Shown: positions 32,717 to 41,558, numbered from the stretch's first letter. The stretch: DNA of 64,000 nucleotides from Diplocloster agilis (GCF_019042275.1 NZ_JAHQCW010000006.1:115127-179126), one strand, 5' to 3'. Program-made: numbers and translations. The notes: generated from the letters alone by a model not told the origin.

Positions 32717-34102
32717 TTAGGCATGGGAAATATTCGTATATTTGGCGATCTCGTCGCTTATGGTACACAGATCTTCGATATTGAGATCATGCACATTTTC
32801 ATGGCCGGTAATACGCGCGAAGGTCTTAAGCTCCGCAGTGGAGACATTCAGGAAATTCGCCACTCTCTGGGCGGCCGCATCGATTTTTAACCTGGAGCGC
32901 AGTTCCGGGTCCTGGGTGGCGACGCCAACCGGACATTTTCCGGTACCGCAGATCCGGTATTGCTGGCAGGCTGCTGCAATAAGTCCGGCTGAAGCCATCG
33001 CTACCGCGTCCGCGCCCATGGCCAGAGCTTTGGCTACGTCGGAGGATACCCGAAGGCCGCCGGTGATCACCAGATCGATCTCCAGGTCGTGCTCCATCAG
33101 ATATTTTTTGGCCCGGTGCAGCGCGTAGACCGTAGGCACGCTGGTGGCGTCCCGTACCAGCTTCGGACTGGCTCCCGTGGCGCCTCCCCTCCCGTCGATC
33201 GTGATGAAATCCGGCTGCGCATATGCGATGTATTCCAGGTCCTTCTCAATCCGCCCGGCGGCGATCTTGATGCCGATGGGACGGCCGTCTGAAGTCTCTC
33301 TTAACTGGTCTACCAGTTTTTTCAGATCCTCTTTGGATTGGATCATCTCGAACTTAGAGGGGCTGATTACGTCCTGACCCAAAGGTTTATTGCGGATGTC
33401 GGCGATCTCCTGCGTCACCTTGTCTCCGGGCAGATGGCCGCCCATGCCTGGCTTCGTCCCCTGTCCGATCTTAATCTCTATGGCGTCGGAGGTTCTTAAG
33501 TTCTCTGTGGTCACACTGTACATATTGGGCACGTATTCGAATATGTATTTATAAGCCGAGGCTTTCTCCGCAGGAAGCACACCGCCCTCGCCGCTGCACA
33601 TGGCGGTCTTTGCCATAGCGGAACCACGGGCCAGCGCGACTTTGGTTTCCGCCGAAAGGGCCCCGAAGGACATGTGGGATATGTAGATAGGGCTTTCTAA
33701 AACCATCGGTTTTTTCGCATGTTTTCCGATGACAGTGGTCGTGGTCACCGGCGCATGTTCATCCAAAGGGAAAGGATTTAACTGGGCTCCCATGATCAGG
33801 ATCTCATCCCAGGAAGGCATCGGCATCCTCGTTCCCATCGCTTCTATGATGGACCGGCCGGTGACGGCCATCTCATGGATATCGTCCATGTGGCGCGCTG
33901 TTTCATCCATTCTGGCGTATTCCGATGGATAAGACAGGGGATTTTCCGGCTCCTGCGGCTGCGCATCCTGTGCTTCTTCCACTTGTGTAAACGTGGACGC
34001 CGGCCGGTGACAGACCGGACACATCTTAAAATCAGAAAATGGAATTCCCATTGCCTCCTCATCGTAAATATACCCACATACCCTGCACTTATACTTTGCC
34101 AT
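32717..34102 (-). CDS. Rubredoxin-glutamate synthase (FMN domain) fusion
   Basis: A 461-residue redox protein. Residues 1-40 are a rubredoxin-like domain with CRVCGYIYDEEAMG and CPVCHRP as the four iron-binding Cys. From about residue 85 the glutamate synthase central/FMN domain follows: SPIYISHMSFGALSAETKVALARGSA, GEGGVLP, EIKIGQGTKPGMGGHLPG, IKIAAGRIEKDL, TIDGRGGATGASP and CQQYRICGTGKCPVGVATQDP, the last giving the 3Fe-4S Cys. There is no glutaminase domain, so ammonia or another route must supply nitrogen, or the reaction is different. It is followed by the NYN gene. Confidence 0.9.
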   Translation of the reverse strand: MAKYKCRVCGYIYDEEAMGIPFSDFKMCPVCHRPASTFTQVEEAQDAQPQEPENPLSYPSEYARMDETARHMDDIHEMAVTGRSIIEAMGTRMPMPSWDEILIMGAQLNPFPLDEHAPVTTTTVIGKHAKKPMVLESPIYISHMSFGALSAETKVALARGSAMAKTAMCSGEGGVLPAEKASAYKYIFEYVPNMYSVTTENLRTSDAIEIKIGQGTKPGMGGHLPGDKVTQEIADIRNKPLGQDVISPSKFEMIQSKEDLKKLVDQLRETSDGRPIGIKIAAGRIEKDLEYIAYAQPDFITIDGRGGATGASPKLVRDATSVPTVYALHRAKKYLMEHDLEIDLVITGGLRVSSDVAKALAMGADAVAMASAGLIAAACQQYRICGTGKCPVGVATQDPELRSRLKIDAAAQRVANFLNVSTAELKTFARITGHENVHDLNIEDLCTISDEIAKYTNISHA

Positions 34103-34262
34103 TTGCCTTCTCCTTTTCTTTTTTGTATTTTCCTTGTATAATAATAGTAATTATTCTTATTATATAGCAAATAAAAATTAGTGTAAAGAAATATTTCGGA
34201 GTCCTCCCGCACATCGCATTCCATCCGGCGATTAGCCGGAGAAGAATCGCAGAAACCAGGAT

Positions 34263-34715
34263 TTAAGACCGACTGTTCAGTCTCATATATAAAAGTGGAT
34301 AGGGGTTGCCCTGCTCGTCTTGCTCTGTTCTTTTATAAACCCGGAACCCTATGTGTTCATAAAAACCGCGGGCTAGGGGATTCTGCTCATTAACAGCCAC
34401 CTCATTGATTCCATAATTGTCAATTCCATACCGAATCAGCTTTTTCCCCAAACCTTTTCCTCTTTCATCGGGCAGAAGAAACAACATTTCAAGTCTATGT
34501 CCTTCTATTCCCATAAATGCAGCGGGCAGTCTGCTTTCGTTCTCCGCAACGATTAAATGAGCTATCCCTTTTAATGCCTGCGGGACATATCCCTTAATCT
34601 CTTCGATTTCGTCATCGGTCAAAAATAAATGGGTAGCCTTTACAGAGCTCTGCCACACCTCCAACAGCTGTTCTATCAGCAATGGATTTCTCTCTTTTAT
34701 TTCCATTATTGTCAT
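34263..34715 (-). CDS. GNAT-family N-acetyltransferase
   Basis: A 150-residue GNAT protein close to the YjaB group. Acetyl-CoA binding motif A reads LEMLFLLPDERGKGLGKKLIRYGID (about 73-97), with VNEQNPLARGFYEHIGFRVYKRTEQDEQGNPYPLLYM as motif B. The opening SSVKATHLFLTDDEI is typical. It is monocistronic with no substrate hint. A start at 34715 has AGGGACAAAG-like upstream sequence. The ATG at 34706 (MEIKE) is an alternative. Confidence 0.88.
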   Translation of the reverse strand: MTIMEIKERNPLLIEQLLEVWQSSVKATHLFLTDDEIEEIKGYVPQALKGIAHLIVAENESRLPAAFMGIEGHRLEMLFLLPDERGKGLGKKLIRYGIDNYGINEVAVNEQNPLARGFYEHIGFRVYKRTEQDEQGNPYPLLYMRLNSRS

Positions 34716-35102
34716 CTTTGTCCCTCCCTGCCGCCTGCTTGTTTTCTATATTACACTTGGCCCGCTTCTTCCTTCCGCCGGACAAAATAATGGGAAATAG
34801 TCATAGCGCCTGTAGTTTATTCTAACATATACATCTCTAATTTTCTACTCTAATCCGCCGGCCGCACCGGAAGCTTTCGGCACCTGAACTCCCGCACGGT
34901 AATCCATAAAAAGTGCCCAAAAACGCCGGCTCCCTATATCGTATATTTTTCACAAACTTAAAAATCCTCCAGGTCCTTCCCTGGTTTTTCTCCAATAATC
35001 ATGTTATAATCCAAATATACCAACGTGTAGTTTGCTCAGCACAACGTAAATCCGGTTGCGGCGCCCTGCACGTTTTTTATAGTCAAGAAAGGCGTTGATC
35101 AC
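34716..35102. other. Gene-free region between GNAT and CarD genes
   Basis: No ORF with a ribosome site is seen. TATAAT at 35005-35010 could be the CarD promoter -10, but I cannot find a convincing -35 element. Nothing else stands out. Confidence 0.4.
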
Positions 35103-35639
35103 ATGTTTCAGGTAAACGACACAGTTTCTTACGGAACACACGGCGTATGTCAAATCACGGAAATCGGGGAAAAGAATCTGACCGGGAAACCCATGGAATA
35201 TTATATTCTGAAGCCGGTATATAACGAAAACTCTACTCTATACATCCCGGTTCACAACGAAAATTTAACCGGCAAAATGCGCAGAATCCTGTCTGTCCGG
35301 GAAATCACGGAGATGATCCGGCAGATGCCCTTCCAGCAGGAGGATTGGATCGAGAATGAAAATCTGCGCAAGGCCAGATACAAGGAGCTTCTCGACGCCG
35401 GAGACCGCACAGAGCTCCTGAAAATGCTGCGAACCTTATACCTGCACCGGGAGGAACAGCTTTCCAAAGGCAAAAAGCTTCACAATACCGATGAACGTTT
35501 TTTCCGGGAAGCCGAAAAACTGCTTTTTGATGAAATCGCCCTGGTACTACACATAAAGCCGAGCCAGGTACTGCCCTTTATTCAGGAACAGATTCAGGCC
35601 GCTGACACTGACAATAGCCAACACGAAGTAAACACGTAA
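35103..35639 (+). CDS. CarD-family transcriptional regulator
   Basis: A 178-residue protein. Residues 1-60 are the RNA polymerase-interacting domain shared with TRCF/Mfd (MFQVNDTVSYGTHGVCQITEIGEKNLTGKPMEYYILKPVYNENSTLYIPVHNENL), followed by a helical DNA-binding C-terminus (KMRRILSVREITEMIRQMP...). CarD stabilises open promoter complexes on RNA polymerase. AAAGG lies upstream of ATG. It is convergent with the MBL gene (29-bp gap). It is not next to rRNA or competence genes, so no specific regulon is suggested. Confidence 0.93.
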   Translation: MFQVNDTVSYGTHGVCQITEIGEKNLTGKPMEYYILKPVYNENSTLYIPVHNENLTGKMRRILSVREITEMIRQMPFQQEDWIENENLRKARYKELLDAGDRTELLKMLRTLYLHREEQLSKGKKLHNTDERFFREAEKLLFDEIALVLHIKPSQVLPFIQEQIQAADTDNSQHEVNT

Positions 35640-35668
35640 AGCATATATGTCTAAACGACGTTTTCTCC

Positions 35669-36547
35669 TTATATCCGCTTCCACAACAGCATATTATTTT
35701 CAAATTCCACATCAAGTCTGCCCGTATCTTTTAACCACGCGAGATAGGAGCGAACGGTGCTGCCCACAAGGACATACTGTTCAAAATTCATTGTTAACGC
35801 ATAATCTGCAAACAATCTTTGCAGGATAATTTCAAAGCAAAGCGGTTCTGAACAAATATCAATCATCTTTTCAGCGATTTGATATACTTTATCGATATTG
35901 TACTGCGCTAATTCGGAAATGTTTGCAGTGGCTGCCGCATGAGCAGGAATAAACATTTTCGCGGTGAGCGACTTTACCATTTCAAGCGTTTGTATGTAAG
36001 CCGCAACATCATAAATAAATCCAATCTGGTATTTATCCAGCGTTTCCCGGCTTGACAGGCAATCGGCAAGATAGATTACGTTATCAGGAGTCCGAAAGCC
36101 CACCATATCAAAAAAATGCCCCGGCAGATTGATCATTTCAAATTTGTCCGGCACAACATCTTTTGTCAAATATTCCGCGTCACTTTCCTGCGCCATAAGA
36201 AATTTATGTTTTAGGTCTTTGCACGGATAACCGCCATATAAAAATGACGGTTCCAAAATAGGGTGTCTTGTAAAATTGCACTCAATACCCGGAGCGTAAA
36301 TTTTACATCCGGTCTGCCCTTGCAGATACTTATTGCCGCCGATATGGTCTGCGTTAGAATGGGTATTATAAATTGCTGTTAAATGCCAGCCGTTTGCATC
36401 CAATATCTGACGGATTTTGCGTCCTGCATCCTTGTCATTGCCGCTGTCAATCAGGCAAACGTCTGTGTCGTTCAGTTTCACAAGCCCTATTTTGGCAGGA
36501 CTTTGAATATAATAGCTCATTTCTGAAACCTGTATCAATTCGTACAT
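35669..36547 (-). CDS. MBL-fold metallo-hydrolase with HxNxDH metal motif
   Basis: A 292-residue metallo-beta-lactamase fold protein. The metal motif is THSNADHIGG (about 62-71): the second His of the usual HxHxDH is Asn. Later ligands are present as GHFFDMVGF, LADCLS and PAHAAA. The C-terminal ~90 residues are an extra helical part with a winged-helix look (FEIILQRLFADYALTMNFEQYVLVGSTVRSYLAWLKDTG). The Asn replacement would change metal use. The family with this motif is known but not assigned to a substrate by me. It is a single gene, upstream of a terminator for the next unit. Confidence 0.85.
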   Translation of the reverse strand: MYELIQVSEMSYYIQSPAKIGLVKLNDTDVCLIDSGNDKDAGRKIRQILDANGWHLTAIYNTHSNADHIGGNKYLQGQTGCKIYAPGIECNFTRHPILEPSFLYGGYPCKDLKHKFLMAQESDAEYLTKDVVPDKFEMINLPGHFFDMVGFRTPDNVIYLADCLSSRETLDKYQIGFIYDVAAYIQTLEMVKSLTAKMFIPAHAAATANISELAQYNIDKVYQIAEKMIDICSEPLCFEIILQRLFADYALTMNFEQYVLVGSTVRSYLAWLKDTGRLDVEFENNMLLWKRI

Positions 36548-36617
36548 AATGTGGCTACCTCCGTTCGTCTTTCTTTCACTATTATTTTACGCCTATTTAG
36601 AACAAGCTACAATATTC

Positions 36618-36653
36618 AAAAAGGAACCCGTCCGGCCGGATGGATTCCTTTTT
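36618..36653. terminator. Bidirectional terminator downstream of the HSDH/NTF2 unit
   Basis: AAAAAGGAA pairs with TTCCTTTTT, with TCCGGCCGGA inside. It lies between the MBL gene and the NTF2-like gene. Confidence 0.8.
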
Positions 36654-36747
36654 GATTGCACCGCGTAACATCGTTAAGCGAAAGCGACGGAAGAACCGGG
36701 ATAAGACACCGTTCCAGCTTCGCCCTTCTTCCTTAAACCACACCAAA

Positions 36748-37086
36748 CTACAGCGGATAAATATTCAGCCTCTTAATCTTCCCTTCCCGGTCGACTTCCG
36801 ATATATATGCCATAACCGGCACGACGTGCTCCTGGTAAATGATAAAGTACCAGACGATATCGTTTCCCTTGTAGCGCACGCTGCGGATAGTAAAAGGTCC
36901 CCCATTAAACCCGAATTTGTGATGGAACATCATCTCGATAGCCATTTTCCCTTCCAGATGGAGGGTATCCATTCCCGCCTTGTTCACGGATGAGTCGTGG
37001 AGCACGCCGTATTCGTTGAACAGATCGGCCAGCGCCACGCAGTCTCCCTTTTTCATACATTCAATATACTGCTCTAATATTTTCAT
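36748..37086 (-). CDS. NTF2-like (SnoaL-type) protein next to a steroid dehydrogenase
   Basis: A 112-residue NTF2-like fold protein: ILEQYIECMKKGDCVALADLFNEYGVLHDSSVN opens the helical part, and MMFHHKFGFNGGPFTIRSVRYKGNDIVWYFIIYQ forms the curved sheet. Similar folds serve as ketosteroid isomerase, bile acid 7-alpha-dehydratase (BaiE, which is longer) and SnoaL cyclases, but many are unassigned. It is 15 bp downstream of the hydroxysteroid dehydrogenase-like gene and shares its transcript, so a common substrate is likely. AGGAGGGG lies before ATG. Confidence 0.78.
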   Translation of the reverse strand: MKILEQYIECMKKGDCVALADLFNEYGVLHDSSVNKAGMDTLHLEGKMAIEMMFHHKFGFNGGPFTIRSVRYKGNDIVWYFIIYQEHVVPVMAYISEVDREGKIKRLNIYPL

Positions 37087-37101
37087 TCGGAACCCCTCCT
37101 T

Positions 37102-37875
37102 TTATATCTGTTCGGAACGCAGAAGCGCGTCTATTCCACCGTCTACAAAGAGAATCACTCCATTGATCCCGCTGGCCTCCTGTGAAGCCAGGAATACGAT
37201 GCCGTTGGCGATCTCTTCCGCATCCAGGAATTCCCTTCTGCCGTACCTTGTGGGGATCGGAATCAAAAGCGCCGCATCCATCTGGGATTCCGTCATGTTC
37301 TGGGTCATCGGCGTAGTCGTATTTCCGGGCGCTACCGCGTTAATCCGCAGTCCGTCTACCGCCCAGGAGGGAGAAACCCTGCGCACCCATCGGGCCAGCG
37401 CACGTTTTGAGGAACTGTAGCAGGAAGGAGTCAACGTGTCCGGGATTTCCCCTATGTACTCCATCGTCCGCTCTTCATCCATAACATCTGCCAGCATATC
37501 GACCCAATCTTCCCTCACGGTCATATTCGTAATCGAGTTGGAGGATGTCACCACACAGCAGCCGTTCTTCTTTTTGAGAAGCGGCCGCAACCCTTCCGCG
37601 ATCTGTACGCTGGCATAAAAATTCAAGGCAAAAATCACCTTCGGTTTCGCCGTAGGACCTACCCCTGCATTGCAGATCAATCCGTCAATTCCATCCGGAT
37701 ATTTCAGTATAACAGCTTCAATGGCGTCCTGTCTGCCCTCCTTTGTGGACAAATCAGCCAGATAGTCGCCTCCTTTTAAGTCAATGTTGTACACTTCATG
37801 CCCCTGATCCTGCAATTTCTTCCTGGTTGCAGCGCCGATCCCGGTGGTGCCTCCTGTAATTACATAAATACCCAT
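37102..37875 (-). CDS. Short-chain dehydrogenase, 3-alpha-hydroxysteroid dehydrogenase-like
   Basis: A 257-residue SDR oxidoreductase. The cofactor motif is TGGTTGIG (about 7-14), then the acidic D of NIDLKGGDYLADLSTKEGR, NAG in ICNAGVGP, and the catalytic Ser and YSSSK (CYSSSKRALARWVRR). It reads like the Comamonas testosteroni 3-alpha-hydroxysteroid dehydrogenase/carbonyl reductase along its length: ADLST..GR, DGL..AG.GP, and the end DGGIDALLRSEQI. That enzyme is also 257 residues. NAD(H) is predicted. Start 37875 has GGAAGGGG upstream. With the NTF2-like gene it makes a possible steroid or bile-acid unit. Recalled resemblance, not an alignment run. Confidence 0.85.
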   Translation of the reverse strand: MGIYVITGGTTGIGAATRKKLQDQGHEVYNIDLKGGDYLADLSTKEGRQDAIEAVILKYPDGIDGLICNAGVGPTAKPKVIFALNFYASVQIAEGLRPLLKKKNGCCVVTSSNSITNMTVREDWVDMLADVMDEERTMEYIGEIPDTLTPSCYSSSKRALARWVRRVSPSWAVDGLRINAVAPGNTTTPMTQNMTESQMDAALLIPIPTRYGRREFLDAEEIANGIVFLASQEASGINGVILFVDGGIDALLRSEQI

Positions 37876-37925
37876 GCATTCCCCTTCCTTTCTTCTCCCC
37901 ATCGCTTAAAAGATTGTTAAAAATT

Positions 37926-37943
37926 TAATAATAGGAATTATTA
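37926..37943. promoter_or_regulatory. Candidate operator dyad before the HSDH-like gene
   Basis: TAATAAT-AGGA-ATTATTA is a perfect 7-bp dyad 51 bp upstream of the start and just downstream of the promoter. A repressor site is likely; the regulator is not known. Confidence 0.5.
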
Positions 37944-37958
37944 CTGTTTTACTCTTTT

Positions 37959-37987
37959 ATGCTATCACGGATGGTAAATGTTGTCAA
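37959..37987 (-). promoter_or_regulatory. Sigma-A promoter of the HSDH/NTF2 unit
   Basis: On the minus strand TTGACA (37987-37982) and TAGCAT (37964-37959) are separated by 17 bp. Confidence 0.75.
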
Positions 37988-38032
37988 TTTAATTAAAATC
38001 TTAACATTATGATTAAAAATTTCACACACCGG

Positions 38033-39919
38033 TTACGCAGCTCCGGTTATTCTGGCAACAGCGGCGAACAGAAAACAAAACAGCATTCCAAAAGCCGTGG
38101 GGATCAGGAAGGCGGCTGCGGTCCATTTGAGGCTCCCGGTCTCCTTATGAATCGTCAGACATGCCGTCGAACAGGGCCAGTGCATCAGGCAGAACAGCAT
38201 CGTGCACACGGCGGTAACCCAGGTCCAGCCGTTTTGCACCAGTAATCTTCGCAGTTCCCCCAGATCATTTAATTCCAGAAGGCTGCCGGTTGCCATATAA
38301 GACATGATAATAATCGGAACCACGATTTCATTGGCCGGAAATCCCAGGATAAAAGCGAGAAGGATCACCCCGTCCAGACCCAGAAGCCTGGCAAAGGGGT
38401 TCAAAAACCCGGATGTACAGGCCAGCAGGCTCCTCCCATCCACCTGGACATTTGCCATAATCCAGATGACCAGTCCGGCAGGCGCGGCTACCAGCACCGC
38501 CCTTCCAAGCACGAACAGGGTCCGGTCAAAGATCGATCTGACGATCACCTTCCCGATCTGCGGCTTCCGGTAAGGCGGCAGCTCCAGCGCGAAGGAGGAA
38601 GGCACCCCTTTTAAAATCGTCCTGGACAATAAGGAGGATACCAGAAATGTCATCAGGATTCCAAACAGGATCACCAGTGTCAACAGGATGGCGGAGGCCG
38701 CCGATGTCGCCGCGCCGGACCAGGTTCCGATCAAAAACATGCTGATGATGGCGATCAGCGTGGGAAATCTGCCGTTACACGGAACAAAGTTATTCGTCAG
38801 GATCGCGATCAGCCGTTCCCTGGGAGAATCGATAATGCGGCATCCCGTAATCCCGGCCGCGTTGCAGCCGAATCCCATACACATGGTAAGCGCCTGTTTT
38901 CCGCAGGCGCAGGCCCTGTGAAAGCAATGATCCAGATTAAAAGCCACTCTGGGCAGGTATCCGAAATCCTCCAATAACGTAAACAGCGGGAAAAAGATCG
39001 CCATGGGAGGCAGCATAACCGAGACCACCCAGGCCAAAACCCGGTAAACGCCGAAGATCAGCGGTTCATACAGCCACGCCGGTACCTGAATCCATACGCA
39101 AAACGCAAGCAGCTGATCCTGTATCCGGAACAACAGATCCGCCAGCAGGCCGGAAGGGACATTGGCCCCCACGATCGTGATCCAGAACACAGCGCATAAA
39201 AGCAGCAGCATGATCGGTATTCCCGTGAGCCGGCTGGTGAGAATCTTATCAAGCTTTCGTTCCCGTTCCCTGTATTTTACATTTTCGATCAAAACCACAT
39301 CCCGGCACAGTTGTTCCGCAGTCTGCACCAAACGCGTCATTTCCTCCTCCGCGTCATTATTGAGCAGATCTTCCCGATTGATTTCCGGCCGCAGCGGATC
39401 GTGCTCCATAAGATACTCCGGCAATGTCTGTACGCTCTTAAGCAGTTCTGTCAGTCCCTCTTTGCTCCTGGCGCTGGTTCCGACCACCGGTATGCCCAGT
39501 CTTTGTTCCAGCAGCCGTAAGTTTAACCTGATCTTTTTCTTTCTGGCCTCATCCAGCAGATTCACGCAGACGATGACCTTCTCCGTAAATGACAGAGTTT
39601 GTAATACCAGAATCAGATTCCGTTCCAGGCAGGTGGCGTCGCAGACTACGATCACCGCCTCCGCCTCTCCGGAGCAGATGTATTCCCCGGCCAGCTCCTC
39701 CTCCGCCGAATGAGGGGACAAGGAGTACGTACCCGGCAGATCCACAATTCTGTATGTTTTTCCTTCATATGTACAGTGGCCATAAGCCACCGCCACCGTC
39801 TTCCCCGGCCAATTACCCGTGTGCTGGTTCATTCCGGTCAGTGCATTGAATACTGTGCTTTTTCCTACGTTAGGGTTTCCGGCCAAAGCGATATTCCATT
39901 CTTCTTTTTTATTTTCCAT
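38033..39919 (-). CDS. feoB: Ferrous iron transport protein B
   Basis: A 628-residue Fe2+ transporter. The G domain begins GNPNVGKST (14-22), with G3 DLPGTYSLSPHSAEE and G4 NLLD following. The gate/membrane part holds the metal-site helices PPMAIFFPLFTLLEDFGYLPRVAFNLD and MCMGFGCNAAGITGCR, typical FeoB signatures. Eight or so membrane segments. It takes up ferrous iron under anaerobic conditions. It follows feoA by 3 bp. The N-terminal protein starts MENKKEEWNIALAGNPN. It is slightly shorter than E. coli FeoB, as usual in clostridia. Confidence 0.95.
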   Translation of the reverse strand: MENKKEEWNIALAGNPNVGKSTVFNALTGMNQHTGNWPGKTVAVAYGHCTYEGKTYRIVDLPGTYSLSPHSAEEELAGEYICSGEAEAVIVVCDATCLERNLILVLQTLSFTEKVIVCVNLLDEARKKKIRLNLRLLEQRLGIPVVGTSARSKEGLTELLKSVQTLPEYLMEHDPLRPEINREDLLNNDAEEEMTRLVQTAEQLCRDVVLIENVKYRERERKLDKILTSRLTGIPIMLLLLCAVFWITIVGANVPSGLLADLLFRIQDQLLAFCVWIQVPAWLYEPLIFGVYRVLAWVVSVMLPPMAIFFPLFTLLEDFGYLPRVAFNLDHCFHRACACGKQALTMCMGFGCNAAGITGCRIIDSPRERLIAILTNNFVPCNGRFPTLIAIISMFLIGTWSGAATSAASAILLTLVILFGILMTFLVSSLLSRTILKGVPSSFALELPPYRKPQIGKVIVRSIFDRTLFVLGRAVLVAAPAGLVIWIMANVQVDGRSLLACTSGFLNPFARLLGLDGVILLAFILGFPANEIVVPIIIMSYMATGSLLELNDLGELRRLLVQNGWTWVTAVCTMLFCLMHWPCSTACLTIHKETGSLKWTAAAFLIPTAFGMLFCFLFAAVARITGAA

Positions 39920-39922
39920 AGG

Positions 39923-40168
39923 TTACTCCTTTGCGCATTCCCAGACCAGGATACCGGAGGAATCCTCCGTCCGAAGCGCTATCACGGCTCCCCGGATCTC
40001 ATAGGCCGCCGGGTCGCCGCTGGGGCTTTTCTGCCTGCAGGATATTTTAGTCCCTGCGACCACGCCCAGATCAAAAAGCCTGCGGCGCATCGCCCCCTTA
40101 TTGATAATTCCCGCAACGACGGCCGACTGTCCTTCATTCAGATCACACAATGATTTTCCTTTTGCCAT
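39923..40168 (-). CDS. feoA: Ferrous iron transport protein A
   Basis: An 81-residue SH3-like protein: SLCDLNEGQSAVVAGIINKGAMRRRLFDLGVVAGTKISCRQKSPSGDPAAYEIRGAVIALRTEDSSGILV. This matches FeoA (L..l..G....V..i........rL..lG...G......). It supports FeoB. The start 40168 has AGGAG upstream. The longer frame to 40189 overlaps this site. It is the first gene of feoAB, divergent from a DtxR-type regulator. Confidence 0.93.
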   Translation of the reverse strand: MAKGKSLCDLNEGQSAVVAGIINKGAMRRRLFDLGVVAGTKISCRQKSPSGDPAAYEIRGAVIALRTEDSSGILVWECAKE

Positions 40169-40213
40169 ATGACCAACTCCTGTATACACTCCTATTTCCC
40201 GCTCTTACTAAAA

Positions 40214-40230
40214 TTTAGTTCAGGGAAACT
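40214..40230. promoter_or_regulatory. Candidate metalloregulator box before feoA
   Basis: TTTAGTTCAGGGAAACT resembles the MntR/DtxR-type operator TTTGCATGAGGGAAACT known from Bacillus mntH (recalled). It lies 46 bp upstream of feoA. The neighbouring DtxR-family regulator is the natural candidate. Confidence 0.4.
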
Positions 40231-40448
40231 TTGTTTCTTGCTATATGATATTCATCTGCCCCGCAAGTGTTACAGCATTCTTACCGCACAGATAAAAATC
40301 TCCGCCCTTTTTCCGGGGCATATCCTGACATGCCGGTACATAAACTGAAAAAGAGGAAATGCCTGCGCCGGCCATTGCCGCCCGCTGCGAAGCATTCCGT
40401 ACGAAATAACCTATACAAAATAACCTATACAGAACAGGAAGTGACCTC

Positions 40449-40868
40449 ATGCAGGATGACCAATTTTATACAAGCAAAGGCTACGAGGCCAGAAACCCGG
40501 GTGAACTGTCCCCGGCTATGGAGGACTATCTGGAAATGATCTGCCGCCATATCCGGGAAGGAAATATCATGCGCATCAATGTGCTGGCTTCTCTGCTGCA
40601 CGTCACGCCCCCTTCCGCCTCCAAGATGGTCAACAAGCTCAAAGACATGGGCTACGTGTCCTTTCAGCCTTACGGCTATATCCAGTTAACAGAAAAAGGC
40701 GGACAAAAAGGCCGGTTTCTCCTTGAACGCCATGATATACTTCACCGGCTGTTCTGCCTGATCAACCATTCCGAAAATGAACTGGAAACCGTCGAATTGA
40801 TCGAGCATTACATTAATGAGGATACGATTTATAATATCCGCGCGTTTTTAGATTCTCTTCCCGGATAG
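40449..40868 (+). CDS. DtxR/MntR-family metal-dependent regulator
   Basis: A 139-residue regulator. LSPAMEDYLEMICRHIREGNIMRINVLASLLHVTPPSASKMVNKLKDMGYVSFQPYGYIQLTEKGGQKGRFLLERHDILHRLF is the winged helix plus the start of the dimerisation domain. Metal-site residues H, E (HDIL...NELETVELIEHY) are visible. There is no SH3 domain, so it is the short MntR-like type. Iron or manganese could be the effector. The divergent position suggests control of feoAB. Start 40449 has GGAAGTGACC upstream. Confidence 0.9.
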   Translation: MQDDQFYTSKGYEARNPGELSPAMEDYLEMICRHIREGNIMRINVLASLLHVTPPSASKMVNKLKDMGYVSFQPYGYIQLTEKGGQKGRFLLERHDILHRLFCLINHSENELETVELIEHYINEDTIYNIRAFLDSLPG

Positions 40869-40926
40869 CGGGGCCTCTTTTTCATCTCCCGCTTTAAAAT
40901 ATACGATCCAAAACCTTAGATCCCTC

Positions 40927-40967
40927 TTGACAGTTTCCTTTTAGGGTAGTATCATGAACATTGTTCA
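40927..40967 (+). promoter_or_regulatory. tetR promoter with TetR operator
   Basis: TTGACA (40927-40932) and TATCAT (40950-40955) are 17 bp apart. The perfect dyad TGAACA-T-TGTTCA at 40955-40967 overlaps the end of the -10 box, 28 bp before tetR. Autorepression is very likely. Confidence 0.75.
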
Positions 40968-40994
40968 AGTTGAAGTTGAGGAGATGAATTACGT

Positions 40995-41558
40995 ATGAAC
41001 AAAAATGTAACTTCCAAAGAACATATCCTGTCCGTTACACAGGAAATAGCCAAGAATGAGGGGCTGGCAAACATCAGTATCCGAAAAGTGGCCGAGCGGT
41101 GTAATATCGCCATTGGTTCCATTTACAACTACTATCCCACCAAATCGGCCCTGATCATAGCTGTCATCGAAAACTTCTGGTGCGGTCTGTTTCACCGGGA
41201 TATCTGTACCTGGTCCGAAAAAATACGCTTTACGGAAAGTTTCGAGGATATTTATCACAAATTTTATACATATCTTCAGGAGTTCCGCCATAACTTTTTA
41301 CAGCAGATCGCCTCTCTCACGGTCGCAGAGAAAGAAGCCGGCCGGAAAGCCGAAGCCGAAACGTTCCAACACATCCAAAAAGGCTTTCTAGCCCTGCTGG
41401 AGCGGGATACCCAGATCCGGGAAGATATCTGGGATGAAAAGTTCACGAAGGAAGACTTCTCCCTTTTCCTGTTCGCCAATATGATGTGCATGCTGCGTAA
41501 CGACCAGACCGATTGTACCTTTTTGATCGAACTGCTGAACCGGCTGCTTTATACCTGA
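40995..41558 (+). CDS. TetR/AcrR-family transcriptional regulator
   Basis: A 187-residue repressor. The HTH is HILSVTQEIAKNEGLANISIRKVAERCNIAIGSIYNYYPTKSALIIAVIENFW (residues 10-62), the rest the ligand domain with many aromatics. A promoter with the operator TGAACATTGTTCA lies upstream, and a near-identical TGAACATCGTTCA lies at 41645-41657 before the next gene, so it likely represses itself and the membrane protein gene. Ligand unknown. Confidence 0.93.
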   Translation: MNKNVTSKEHILSVTQEIAKNEGLANISIRKVAERCNIAIGSIYNYYPTKSALIIAVIENFWCGLFHRDICTWSEKIRFTESFEDIYHKFYTYLQEFRHNFLQQIASLTVAEKEAGRKAEAETFQHIQKGFLALLERDTQIREDIWDEKFTKEDFSLFLFANMMCMLRNDQTDCTFLIELLNRLLYT

